Below are positions 1 to 10,412 of a stretch of 52,876 bases of DNA, piece by piece (within the stretch, counting starts at the first letter, position 1; each line of letters opens with the position of its first letter). A model generated the notes under the pieces. That model had not been told where the DNA came from and did no database searches. It saw only the letters and a list, made by a program, of their open reading frames with translations. A program made the translations under genes and the position numbers. Origin of the DNA: Minisyncoccota bacterium (lineage in GTDB: Bacteria > Patescibacteriota > Minisyncoccia > JAHIHE01 > JAGLIN01); NCBI GenBank assembly GCA_023142595.1, contig JAGLJF010000024.1:1-52876 (forward strand), in the 5' to 3' direction.

Positions 1-1
1 C

Positions 2-3000
2 ACAAAACTTGATCACGAAATTGAAAGCTACGACAATACTACAGGAGAAATTCAAGCTTGGGTAAAAGTCCCCACAGTTTCATCTTCAACTGACACCACA
101 ATTTATATCTATTACGCCAATTCATCCATAACCACTTCTCAAGAAAACATTGCTGGCGTATGGGATGATGGGGGAGCAAATAACTTTAAAATGGTCCAAC
201 ATCTCAGTGAAGATCCATCAACAGGCGCTCCTCAATCAATAGATTCCACTCAATATAATAATGACGGAACATCAGCTGGAACGATGCTCACGGAAGATCA
301 AGTCGCTGGACAAATCGACGGAAGTTTAGATTTTGACGGCACGGATGATTATGTGGATATGGGGAATGATGGGAGTTTGGATATTACGGATGAGATTACG
401 ATTAGTGTGTGGGTAAAAACAATCATTGGAATACAACAAAGTTTCGTTAGTAGTGATGATAATAATAATAGAAATTTTGCATTACAACTTAAAAGTGGTA
501 CATTTTTTGCCAATTTTTATCTTTTTAGAGGTGGTTCTTCAGCTGTTTCAAATTTAGAAGGAACAACATATATACCAGACGGAGAATGGCATCATATAGT
601 CGGAACATTCACAAGCGGAAACCAAAAATTATATGTAGATGGGATAGTAGAGGCAACGGGAACTGGTATTGGAAGTATTGATACTGATCCTGTAAGTTTA
701 ACTATTGGTGCAAGAGAAAATGGTATGGATAGACTAACCAACGGCCAAATCGACGAAGTCCGTATTTCAAACACAGCCCGCTCAGCTGATTGGATAGCTA
801 TAGAGTATAATAATCAATCAGAACCAACAGAGTTTTATTCTCTTGGCATTGAAGAAGTACAAGCTCCTTCTAATCTTTCAGCTTGGTCATATCGAAAAGC
901 AATTACCATAGACAACACCAAAGTCTCAGGAAGTTCAGACCTCGCAAACTTCCCAGTTCTCATCAATCTCCCTACAGACACAAACCTTGCAACAAACGCT
1001 CAAGCAGATGCAGATGACATCCTTTTCACAACAAGCTCAACAAACTGGGCAACAGCAACTCAAAACGACAAACTTGCCCATGAGATTGAAAGCTATACTT
1101 CTGCCACAGGAGAACTTCAAGCTTGGGTCAAACTCCCAACCCTAGATTACAACGACGACACCACAATCTATATGTATTATGGAAATGGGAGCATTGCGTC
1201 TCAACAAAACCCCACTGTAGTCTGGGATTCAAATCACAAAATGGTTCAACATCTCAGTGAAGACCCATCCACCGGAGCCCCTCAATCAATCGACTCCACC
1301 CAATACAGCAATGACGGAACATCAGGAGGGACGATGACCAGCGGTGATCAAATCGCCGGAAAGGTTAACGGGAGTTTGGATTTTGACGGGATGGATGATT
1401 ATGTTGATGCGGGGAACGATGCGAGTTTGGATATTACGGATGCGATTACGATTGAGATGTGGGTAAATCCTTCCACAATAAATGTTAGGCGATATGGAAT
1501 GCGTAAAGGTGACGCATTCTATTTGATGACGACAGAGAGTGACGGAAAGGTGTTGTTTCGTTTTTGGGATAACTTAGGTAATATTAAAACAACACACGGT
1601 GATGTTAATACAATTATCCCCGCATTGAGTTGGTCTCATATTAGTGCAATTTATGATGGTACATATGCGAAAATCTATATTAATGGTGTAGAAAAATACA
1701 GTAGTGACGCAGATGAGGGGACCACATTAAATACAGTCGCAGATTACTTGAGGATTAGTGCAAATGAATTCTACGGCTCCATGGACGAAGTGCGCATCTC
1801 AAACACCGCTCGCTCAGCTGACTGGATTGCTACAGAGTATAACAATCAATCAACTCCCACAGAGTTCTATTTTATAGGCATTGAAGAAGTACAAGCTCCT
1901 TCTAATCTCTCAGCTTGGTCATATAGAAAAGCAATTACCATCGACAACACCAAAGTCTCAGGATCATCAGACCTCACCAACTTCCCAGTTCTCATCAATC
2001 TCCCTACAGACACAAACCTTGCAACAAACGCTCAAGCAGATGCAGATGACATCCTTTTCACAACAAGCTCAACAAACTGGGCAACAGCCACTCAAAACGA
2101 CAAACTAGCCCATGAAATTGAAAGCTACATTTCTGCCACTGGAGAACTTCAAGCTTGGGTTAAATTTCCTACACTAGACTATAACGACGACACCATAATC
2201 TATATGTACTACGGAAACGCCACCATTGCGTCCCAACAAAACCCAACCGCAGTCTGGGACTCCAATCACAAAATGGTTCAACATCTCAGTGAAGACCCAT
2301 CCACAGGAGCGCCACAATCCATCGACTCCACACAGTATAGCAACGACGGAACATTAGGAGGGACGATGACCAGCGGTGATCAAGTTGCAGGAAAGATTGA
2401 TGGGAGTTTAGATTTTGATGGGACAGATGATTATGTAGATGCGGGGAATGATGGGAGTTTGGATATTACTGGTAGTTTTACTATTGAAACATGGTTTAAT
2501 CCTACTATATGGAATGATGGAGTAAATGGGGAGAAAACATTAGTTAATAAAAATGATTATAATGGTGGTAATCAGGAAGGATGGATTTTTGGACGGAGAT
2601 GGAGTAGTTCTGAAGGTATTGAATTTGTTATAAAACACGGTGATGGAACTACTGATGGTTTAGGTAATGTTGGAAATATAGAAGCAATGAAAGGAACGTG
2701 GGTTCATGCGGTGGGAGTGTTTAATTCTGGAAATTATATTAAAATTTATATAAATGGAGTTGAGATAGGAAGTGATGATTCCGTACAAACATCTTTTGTT
2801 AATACCGATATTAGAAATACAAGAATAGGAAAGCGTTCAGATGGAGGTGCTTATTTCCAAGGCTCCATCGACGAAGTCCGTATTTCAAACACAGCCCGCT
2901 CAGCTGATTGGATAGCTACAGAGTATAACAATCAATCAACTCCAACAGAGTTCTATTCTCTTGGTATTGAAGAAGTACAATCTCCTTCTAATCTCTCAGC

Positions 3001-6000
3001 TTGGTCATATAGAAAAGCAATCACCATAGACAACACCAAAGTCTCAGGAAGTTCAGACCTTTCAAACTTCCCAGTCCTCATCAATCTCCTCACAGACACC
3101 AACCTAGCAACAAACGCTCAAGTAGATGGAGATGATATTCTTTTCACAACATCAGCCACAAGCTGGTCAACTGCCAATCAAAATGACAAACTAGCCCATG
3201 AAATTGAAAACTATACTTCCGCTACAGGAGAACTTCAAGCCTGGGTCAAACTTCCCACCCTAGATTACAACGACGACACCACTATATATATGTATTACGG
3301 AAACGCTACCATTGCGTCCCAACAAAACCCAACCGTAGTCTGGGACTCCAACCACAAAATGGTTCAGCATCTCAGCGAAGATCCATCCACAGGAGCCCCT
3401 CAATCAATTGACTCCACCCAATATTCCAACGACGGAACATCAGCTGGATCGATGACTAGTGGAGATCAAGTCGCAGGACAGATTGATGGAAGTTTAGATT
3501 TCGACGGAACTGATGATTATGTGAATGCGGGAAATGATGCGAGTTTGGATATTACTGGCAATATTTCCGTATCTGGATGGGTATATATAAATAATATTGA
3601 CACAGAAGATGTTGCATTTGTGTCAAATATAAAATATGATAGTGGTTTTTTGGGCGGATTCTATTTAGGTGAATGGTATACAAGTAGCACTAGAAGATTT
3701 ATTTTTCAAATTGGAAAATCAACTGAAGATACATTTGTTCAAGCCATTGATTCAACAAGAAATGTTTCTAATTATTATAATCAATGGTTATATTTAACAG
3801 GAGTATATAATGGAACAAATGTTTTACTTTATCTTAACGGTGTTCAAATTAAAAGTTCAGCATATAATGGTTTGAATAGTTCAAATGTAAATGATTTGGT
3901 GATTGGTAAACATTCATATAGTAGTAATTATCTCAACGGCACCATCGACGAAGTGCGTGTTTCAAACACTGCTCGCTCAGCTGACTGGATTGCTACGGAG
4001 TATAACAATCAATCACAGCCCACAGAGTTCTATTTTATAGGAATAGAAGAAGTACAATCTCCTTCTAATCTTTCAGCTTGGTCATATAGAAAAGCAATCA
4101 CCATAGACAACACCAAAGTCTCAGGTTCATCAGACCTCACTAACTTCCCAGTTCTCATCAATCTCCCCACAGACGCAAACCTGGCAACAAACGCTCAAGT
4201 AGATGGAGATGACATTCTTTTCACAACAAGCTCAACAAACTGGGCAACAGCAACTCAAAATGACAAACTTGCCCATGAAATTGAAAGCTACACTTCCGTC
4301 ACAGGAGAACTTCAAGCTTGGGTTAAACTTCCCACCCTAGATTACAACGACGACACCATAATCTATATGTACTATGGCAACGCTACCATCACCTCTCAAC
4401 AAAACCCCACCGTAGTCTGGGATTCCAACCACAAAATGGTTCAACATCTCTCTGAAGATCCATCAACAGGAGCCCCACAATCAATCGACTCCACACAATA
4501 TTCCAACGACGGAACATCAGGAGGAACGATGACCTCAGGAGATCAAGTCGCAGGAAAGATTGATGGGAGTTTGGATTTTGACGGCACGGATGATTATGTT
4601 GATATTGAAACAAATGGACTTGATTCATTAGGTTCTACTTCTCATACTGTTGAACTATGGGCTAAAATGAACGGTGATGGAACAGAAAATAAGTATTGGA
4701 CTTTGATAGATAAGAATACTAGTGGAGATGGAAATAAGGATATAGCTCATCTGTGGGTTAATTATACTGGAAACAATCAAATTTCTTTAAGAGTTGGAAA
4801 TGGAACAATACAAAAACAGTCATCTGTTTTTGGAGATATGAGCGATAATAACTGGCATCATATTACTATGACTCATGATGGTTCAAGATATTATTATCTT
4901 TATTTTGATGGTATCTTAGCAACAACATTAGATGCTGAAGAAGGCTGGGTTCAATATACAAATACTAGTTATTTAAGATTAGGAGAATGGATAGCTTATC
5001 ACAATCATTTCAACGGCCAAATCGACGAAGTGCGTATTTCAAACACAGCTCGCTCTGCTGATTGGATAGCAACAGAATATAATAATCAATCAACTCCAAC
5101 AGAGTTCTATTCCATAGGAATAGAGGAAGTACAATCACCAGACAATCTCTCAACTTGGTCATATCGAAAAGCAATCACCATAGACAACAATAAAGTCTCA
5201 GGAACTTCAGACCTCACTAATTTCCCAGTCCTCATCAATCTCCCCACAGATACAAATCTTGCCTCAAACACTCAAGCAGATGCAGACGACATCCTTTTCA
5301 CAACAAGCTCAACAAACTGGTCAACAGCAACTCAAAACGACAAACTTGCTCATGAAATTGAAAGTTATACTTCCGCAACAGGAGAACTTCAAGCTTGGGT
5401 AAAAATTCCCACCCTAGACTATAACGACGACACTACAATATATATGTATTACGGAAACGGGAGCATTGCGTCTCAACAAAACCCAACCGTAGTCTGGGAT
5501 TCAAATCACAAAATGGTTCAACATCTCTCTGAAGATCCATCAACAGGCGCACCTCAATCCATCGACTCCACCCAATACTCCAACGATGGAACATCAAATG
5601 GAACGATGACAAGTGGTGATCAAGTCGCAGGACAGATTGACGGGAGTTTGGATTTTGACGGAACGGATGATTATGTAGGAATATCTTCTATTTCGATTGA
5701 TAAAGATAATGGATCTTTTTCATTTTGGGTTAAAACATCTGCTGATTTTTCAAGTAATTATGGTAGTAATGCAATGATAATTGGAACTAATAGTAGATAT
5801 TATGATTATATTGGTTTAGTTGGTGATGGCTTGGGAGCTTATACATTAGCAGGAGAAACTAACCTTAACAGTGAATATTTTATTATTAAATCAAATGTTG
5901 TTTCCGTCGGTTTATGGAATAATGTTGTTGTGTCTTTAAATTCTGGAAATGTATTAACTTTTTTAAACGGTTCTTTGATAAATGAAGCGACGATTACAAA

Positions 6001-9000
6001 TGATATCATTTTTAGTAGAATTGGTGCAGGGATTACTGATACTTTTTATGGTGGCCAGATCGACGAAGTCCGTATCTCTAACATCGCTCGCTCTGCTGAT
6101 TGGATTTTGACAGAATACAACAACCAAAACTCTCCATCTACATTCTCTGCTCTCTCATCAGAACAAGTTTATGAAGTAGCTATCACAGGAACTGGAACTC
6201 AAACAGCTGGAGCAAGCCAGACGATTACTATCACTGCTAAAGATGTTTTAGGGAGCACCATCACAACATTTACAGGAGATAAATCAGTTATCTTTTCTGG
6301 CGCTAATGATTCTCCCAACTCAACTACACCAACTTGTTCCGACAAAGATTCAGCAGACATTGATTTTGGATCTGCGACAACTCTCACTTTCACAAACGGA
6401 GTTGCCACCTGCGATCTGAAATTATACAAAGCCGAAGTTGCCACGATCACCACCGATATCAATGATGTGACTGACACAAATCTTTCCGTCACAGTTTCAC
6501 CAGCAACACTGGAAAACTTTCTCGTTGACGCTCCCGCTAGTTCTGACTCAGGCTCGGCATTTTCAACGACCATTACTTCTCGAGATGTATATAATAATAC
6601 CACGACAACAGTGACGGGCGACACGACTCTCACTGTCAATCAAAGTGGCATCATTTCTCCAATCACAATTACGAGCGCCAATTTTTCAGATGATGGAATC
6701 TACACTGACAATCTCACCATCACTAACATCACCGAACAGCCATCTGCGACAATCACCGCTACTAATGGATCGTCAACTGGCACAGATAATATCTCTATTC
6801 TGGGAATTCCAGCAGACCCGACTTCCGCCTCAGCTTCCAGAAATTCAGATACGCAGTTTACCATCACTTGGCAGGATAATTCCACAGTGGAATCAGGATA
6901 TAAGATTGAAAGAAAAACTGACACGGGTTCAGGCTTTGGAGCATACTCTCAAATTGGAACTGCCAGCGCTGATGCCACTTCTTTTGTCGATAACTCCACC
7001 AACAATCCAGCTGACCCACCCCAAGCCGATGAAAGATATCAATATCAGCTCAGAGCATATAACACAATTGGAAATTCAGCGGGATATTCTGAAGACTCTG
7101 TTATTCATTACACCACTGCTGGAACTCCATCAAATATTACTGGAACATATGCCAGTGATACTCAATTTTCAGTCAGCTACACCGACACCGCTTCAGTGGA
7201 AGACACTCACCGAATTCAAAGATGTTCTAATGCCAATTGCACCGTCACTTATGAAACAGATCTGGGAACATTTGAATCATCTCCTCAAACAGACTCCACA
7301 AGCGTTTTTGCAAACTCCCGATATCGTTGGCAAGCAAGATCAGAAACTCCCGATTCTCTTTATTCTGCTTATGCTTCATCTAACTATGAATATACTACTC
7401 CGACTGCTCCAATCATTGGAACTCCTGCTTTTGTTTCTAACACTGAAATCACAGTCAATTGGACAGACAATTCTGATTATGAAGACGGATTTCGAATTGA
7501 AGTTTCCATTGATGGGGGAGCGTACGCAGAAATCACTCCTGGCGCAAACACGGTGGGAGCAAATATCGAAAGTTATGCCTACACTTCAACTGCTAATCAT
7601 AACTATAAATTCAAAATCAGATCCCATGTTGGATCTACTGTCACCAATTCAGAACTTCTTTCTGCTTATTCTGATGAATCAACTGAAATTTATACAACCG
7701 CTTCATCTCCTACGATTGGAACATCCACTGCTGATTCATCCACAGCGATGACATTCAACTGGACAGACAACTCCGCTTTTGAAGAATCATTCAGATTAGA
7801 TTTCACGACAGGAAATGGTACAAATGTCGATGACATCACAGCAGACCTTGAAACTTATCAAGTGACAGGACTGACTCCCAACACTCAATACGCAGTTCAC
7901 ATTCACAGCTACCGATCTGACACGGGAGAATCAGACGCTTCTGCAAGTTCATCTGCTCTTTATACACTTGCCAACATTCCTTCAAGCCTATCTTTTGTAG
8001 CTGACAGCATAACTCAAATCACAGCTTCTTGGAACGCAAATTCCAATCCAGCAGGAACAGAATATTACATCCAAAACGCTACTGAAGGAACAAACTCAGG
8101 CTGGATCGCTGACACCTCTTGGATCTCTTCTTCTCTGGGTTGTTCCACTTTCTATTCTTTCCAAATCAAATCCAGAAACGGAGACCTTGTTGAAACTGCC
8201 TATACAACCCTCACAAGCTCTTCAACTCAAGCTTGCGCAGTACTTCCACCAGGAATTTCAAATCCGCCAGCTGAACCAGAGCCGACACCAGAAAATCCAA
8301 TAGCAGATTTTACTGTAGTAATTAATAATGATGACAAATATTCAAACAGCAAGACAGTGAATTTGAAATTCAACGCTGGATCTGATACAGCCAGGGTGGC
8401 AGTTTCAAATACAGAAGATTTTATTGGCGCCGCGCAAGTTCCATATCAAGAAGAGATTGAGTGGGCGTTGTCGGAAGATTGTTTTGACGGTAGAGACGCA
8501 GCAGTGCTACGTCTCTACGAAGCGTGCAGTGTTTATACTAAATTCTATACTAAATATGGAGTGGCATCCAAAATTGTTTCCGATGACATTATCCTCGACA
8601 CTCAAGTTCCAGAATTGATAATCGGCACCGAGCAAGATTTGTATAATCAAGGTGAAAGCATTTTGATTTATGGAACATCAGAACCTTTCGCTCAAATCAC
8701 TTTCAACCTTAATGATAACTTTATCAGCACAGATAGTGTTGATAATAATGGTTATTGGTCAATTAGACTTGATGATCTTTCTTTGGGATTATACAATCTT
8801 GTGGTTACAGCAGTAGATGAAGCAGGGAATGAGAATTCTAGTTTGGTGATTTTTTCTGTAAATGAAATCCTAAAGGATGAACTCCGAGACGATCAAGATA
8901 AAGTCCGAGATGATGAAGATGAAATCCTAAAGGATGAATTCCAAGACGATGAAAATGAAATTACAGAAGATGAACTCCGAGATGATGAAATTAAAGAAGA

Positions 9001-10162
9001 TGCAAACGATGTAAATGAAATCCTAAAGGATGAAGTCCAAGACGATCAAAATGAAATCCTAAAGGATAAATTCCAAACAGAAGAAATCATTTCTCAAATT
9101 GCTCCAGACTCTATGCAAGGAAATTGGGATCTTGTTTCTCTTAAGACCATGCCTTCGTCACTTTCTCAAGACATTGTTATGATTACCGAAAAATTCCCTA
9201 AATTAAAAAGCACTTTTGAAAAGTTGGGAATTGATAAGATGGAAGACATAGACAGATTACAATCAGCAAAGTTCACTCTTTCTCAGCCACAAGAAGATGA
9301 AGAAATTCCAACTGAAATTGTTTTTGCCAAAGCTATTGAAAATAAGATTAAGCTAGGAATTAATTTGACGATTAACAAAAAAGGAAATACCGAGCAAGCA
9401 ATTTATGTTGTCTCAGGTCAGGACATTAAACTATCCGTCAAACCAGAACACGAAGCAAAGGATGTTCAAGGGTACTTAGTCTTAAAATCTAATGGTAAAC
9501 AAGAAGCATCAGAAATGAGATCTCTTTTGGAAAAGATTAAATCTCTCTCATCTATTTCCCAAGCTCAGGCAAACACAAATATGCAAGAGGAATTTGTGGT
9601 GCAGAAGTTTGATTATGAAGGTCCTGACGAAAACGGAATCTACTCAACTTCCATCCAAGCTCCAAAAGTCAAAGGACAATATGAAATTATTACTGTTATT
9701 GATTACGAAGACGAAACTCTCGGTTCCAAAGAGTTGAGACTTATCACCGTGGTTGATCCAGAGGGATATGTTTATCGAGTAGAGTCTGATGGAGCTAAGG
9801 CAAGAATTCCTGGTGTTATTGTTTCTATTTATGAATTAAATTCTGAAACGAATCAATACGAATTATGGCAAGCAAGAGATTATGAGCAAGTCAATCCTCA
9901 AACAACTGACGACACCGGAGAATATTCTTTTCTCGTTCCAGAAGGAACATATTATCTCACTGCGCAAGCTGATGATTATCTTTCATACCAAGGAGATCAC
10001 TTCAATGTGCGAGAAGGAGAAGGAATACATTTTAATATCGAATTGCAAAAACAAGAAAACTTGTTGGAAAAATATGGTTTCTCTTTAATAATTTTTGTTA
10101 CTATTTTATTCATTGCTATTGTTGAAGGGAGAAGATTTAGGGTTGTGAAGAAACGGAATTAA
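2..10162 (+). CDS. Giant multidomain surface protein, DUF2341/LamG repeats (5' end outside the window)
   Basis: The reading frame is open from the left edge, so the start lies outside; about 3386 residues are visible. Going from the N-terminus there is a partial DUF2341 domain, then LamG (concanavalin-like) domains alternating with five full DUF2341 domains (WSYRKAITID begins near bases 898, 1915, 2998, 4078 and 5155); six LamG domains end in DEVRISN. These are followed by two Ig/invasin-like domains (about 6165-6800), five FN3 domains (6805-8235), a Pro-rich hinge, further Ig-like domains (8300-8865), an acidic repeat-derived linker (8866-9080), an unassigned region, a carboxypeptidase-regulatory-like domain (9780-10050) and one C-terminal membrane helix with a basic tail (RRFRVVKKRN). 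Inference: a cell-surface adhesin or glycan-binding protein anchored by its C-terminus. The stop codon lies in a REP-like remnant (CGGAATTAA). The repeat period is about 1.03-1.09 kb. Confidence 0.88.
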   Translation, partial: TKLDHEIESYDNTTGEIQAWVKVPTVSSSTDTTIYIYYANSSITTSQENIAGVWDDGGANNFKMVQHLSEDPSTGAPQSIDSTQYNNDGTSAGTMLTEDQVAGQIDGSLDFDGTDDYVDMGNDGSLDITDEITISVWVKTIIGIQQSFVSSDDNNNRNFALQLKSGTFFANFYLFRGGSSAVSNLEGTTYIPDGEWHHIVGTFTSGNQKLYVDGIVEATGTGIGSIDTDPVSLTIGARENGMDRLTNGQIDEVRISNTARSADWIAIEYNNQSEPTEFYSLGIEEVQAPSNLSAWSYRKAITIDNTKVSGSSDLANFPVLINLPTDTNLATNAQADADDILFTTSSTNWATATQNDKLAHEIESYTSATGELQAWVKLPTLDYNDDTTIYMYYGNGSIASQQNPTVVWDSNHKMVQHLSEDPSTGAPQSIDSTQYSNDGTSGGTMTSGDQIAGKVNGSLDFDGMDDYVDAGNDASLDITDAITIEMWVNPSTINVRRYGMRKGDAFYLMTTESDGKVLFRFWDNLGNIKTTHGDVNTIIPALSWSHISAIYDGTYAKIYINGVEKYSSDADEGTTLNTVADYLRISANEFYGSMDEVRISNTARSADWIATEYNNQSTPTEFYFIGIEEVQAPSNLSAWSYRKAITIDNTKVSGSSDLTNFPVLINLPTDTNLATNAQADADDILFTTSSTNWATATQNDKLAHEIESYISATGELQAWVKFPTLDYNDDTIIYMYYGNATIASQQNPTAVWDSNHKMVQHLSEDPSTGAPQSIDSTQYSNDGTLGGTMTSGDQVAGKIDGSLDFDGTDDYVDAGNDGSLDITGSFTIETWFNPTIWNDGVNGEKTLVNKNDYNGGNQEGWIFGRRWSSSEGIEFVIKHGDGTTDGLGNVGNIEAMKGTWVHAVGVFNSGNYIKIYINGVEIGSDDSVQTSFVNTDIRNTRIGKRSDGGAYFQGSIDEVRISNTARSADWIATEYNNQSTPTEFYSLGIEEVQSPSNLSAWSYRKAITIDNTKVSGSSDLSNFPVLINLLTDTNLATNAQVDGDDILFTTSATSWSTANQNDKLAHEIENYTSATGELQAWVKLPTLDYNDDTTIYMYYGNATIASQQNPTVVWDSNHKMVQHLSEDPSTGAPQSIDSTQYSNDGTSAGSMTSGDQVAGQIDGSLDFDGTDDYVNAGNDASLDITGNISVSGWVYINNIDTEDVAFVSNIKYDSGFLGGFYLGEWYTSSTRRFIFQIGKSTEDTFVQAIDSTRNVSNYYNQWLYLTGVYNGTNVLLYLNGVQIKSSAYNGLNSSNVNDLVIGKHSYSSNYLNGTIDEVRVSNTARSADWIATEYNNQSQPTEFYFIGIEEVQSPSNLSAWSYRKAITIDNTKVSGSSDLTNFPVLINLPTDANLATNAQVDGDDILFTTSSTNWATATQNDKLAHEIESYTSVTGELQAWVKLPTLDYNDDTIIYMYYGNATITSQQNPTVVWDSNHKMVQHLSEDPSTGAPQSIDSTQYSNDGTSGGTMTSGDQVAGKIDGSLDFDGTDDYVDIETNGLDSLGSTSHTVELWAKMNGDGTENKYWTLIDKNTSGDGNKDIAHLWVNYTGNNQISLRVGNGTIQKQSSVFGDMSDNNWHHITMTHDGSRYYYLYFDGILATTLDAEEGWVQYTNTSYLRLGEWIAYHNHFNGQIDEVRISNTARSADWIATEYNNQSTPTEFYSIGIEEVQSPDNLSTWSYRKAITIDNNKVSGTSDLTNFPVLINLPTDTNLASNTQADADDILFTTSSTNWSTATQNDKLAHEIESYTSATGELQAWVKIPTLDYNDDTTIYMYYGNGSIASQQNPTVVWDSNHKMVQHLSEDPSTGAPQSIDSTQYSNDGTSNGTMTSGDQVAGQIDGSLDFDGTDDYVGISSISIDKDNGSFSFWVKTSADFSSNYGSNAMIIGTNSRYYDYIGLVGDGLGAYTLAGETNLNSEYFIIKSNVVSVGLWNNVVVSLNSGNVLTFLNGSLINEATITNDIIFSRIGAGITDTFYGGQIDEVRISNIARSADWILTEYNNQNSPSTFSALSSEQVYEVAITGTGTQTAGASQTITITAKDVLGSTITTFTGDKSVIFSGANDSPNSTTPTCSDKDSADIDFGSATTLTFTNGVATCDLKLYKAEVATITTDINDVTDTNLSVTVSPATLENFLVDAPASSDSGSAFSTTITSRDVYNNTTTTVTGDTTLTVNQSGIISPITITSANFSDDGIYTDNLTITNITEQPSATITATNGSSTGTDNISILGIPADPTSASASRNSDTQFTITWQDNSTVESGYKIERKTDTGSGFGAYSQIGTASADATSFVDNSTNNPADPPQADERYQYQLRAYNTIGNSAGYSEDSVIHYTTAGTPSNITGTYASDTQFSVSYTDTASVEDTHRIQRCSNANCTVTYETDLGTFESSPQTDSTSVFANSRYRWQARSETPDSLYSAYASSNYEYTTPTAPIIGTPAFVSNTEITVNWTDNSDYEDGFRIEVSIDGGAYAEITPGANTVGANIESYAYTSTANHNYKFKIRSHVGSTVTNSELLSAYSDESTEIYTTASSPTIGTSTADSSTAMTFNWTDNSAFEESFRLDFTTGNGTNVDDITADLETYQVTGLTPNTQYAVHIHSYRSDTGESDASASSSALYTLANIPSSLSFVADSITQITASWNANSNPAGTEYYIQNATEGTNSGWIADTSWISSSLGCSTFYSFQIKSRNGDLVETAYTTLTSSSTQACAVLPPGISNPPAEPEPTPENPIADFTVVINNDDKYSNSKTVNLKFNAGSDTARVAVSNTEDFIGAAQVPYQEEIEWALSEDCFDGRDAAVLRLYEACSVYTKFYTKYGVASKIVSDDIILDTQVPELIIGTEQDLYNQGESILIYGTSEPFAQITFNLNDNFISTDSVDNNGYWSIRLDDLSLGLYNLVVTAVDEAGNENSSLVIFSVNEILKDELRDDQDKVRDDEDEILKDEFQDDENEITEDELRDDEIKEDANDVNEILKDEVQDDQNEILKDKFQTEEIISQIAPDSMQGNWDLVSLKTMPSSLSQDIVMITEKFPKLKSTFEKLGIDKMEDIDRLQSAKFTLSQPQEDEEIPTEIVFAKAIENKIKLGINLTINKKGNTEQAIYVVSGQDIKLSVKPEHEAKDVQGYLVLKSNGKQEASEMRSLLEKIKSLSSISQAQANTNMQEEFVVQKFDYEGPDENGIYSTSIQAPKVKGQYEIITVIDYEDETLGSKELRLITVVDPEGYVYRVESDGAKARIPGVIVSIYELNSETNQYELWQARDYEQVNPQTTDDTGEYSFLVPEGTYYLTAQADDYLSYQGDHFNVREGEGIHFNIELQKQENLLEKYGFSLIIFVTILFIAIVEGRRFRVVKKRN
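8490..8518. repeat. In-frame palindromic element (GTAGAGACGC type) inside the giant gene
   Basis: The arms TAGAGACG and CGTCTCTA flank a central CAGCAGTGCTA, read in the giant protein as GRDAAVLRLYEA. A second copy with the same core and a matching flank (TAC then AAGCG) lies between genes at 44966-44990. The coding copy sits where a short loop is expected just before the KFYTKYG segment of the domain, so it looks like an in-frame insertion. Confidence 0.7.
8864..9074 (+). repeat. Four in-frame REP-like units forming an acidic linker
   Basis: Units starting GAAATCCTAAAGGAT occur at 8864, 8921, 9017 and 9053. They are the same sequence as intergenic repeats at 10363, 11505, 47141 and 47521. 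Translated, they give NEILKDE/NEILKDK and, with degenerate spacers, a DELRDD/EFQDD-rich acidic stretch of about 70 residues between an Ig-like domain and the C-terminal region. It is an example of a mobile palindrome becoming protein sequence. Confidence 0.85.
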
Positions 10163-10170
10163 TTTTATAA

Positions 10171-10384
10171 AACAGCCTGAAGGCTGGGTTCCACCTAGCG
10201 ACGGAATTAACCCTTCAGGGTTTCAAATCGTGACAAATTCAAACAGCCTAAAGGCTGAATTCCGAATAAAGCGCAACCTCCAAAAACAGCCTAAAGACTG
10301 GGTTCCACCATTAACTCGGAATTAACCCTTCAGGGTTTCAAATCGTTGCAATTTCAAAAAATGAAATCCTAAAGGATAAATTCC
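10171..10384. repeat. REP-like palindrome cluster upstream of the RAYT
   Basis: Units lie at 10171-10192 (AGCCTGAAGGCT core), 10203-10230 (reverse, ACCCTTCAGGGT core), 10242-10263, 10285-10306, 10318-10345 (reverse) and 10363-10384 (ATCCTAAAGGAT core). Forward and reverse units form head-to-head pairs with the conserved AATTCC or GGTTCC ends facing each other, like BIME arrangements of enterobacterial REPs. This fills the whole gap between the giant gene and the transposase. Confidence 0.9.
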
Positions 10385-10412
10385 AAACAAAAAAATATAT
10401 TAAACTCACAAA

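Noticed and set aside
6645..7751. 368-codon plus-strand frame inside the giant gene
   Set aside because: It overlaps the FN3-coding frame completely and has low-complexity Leu/Gln composition without domain structure.
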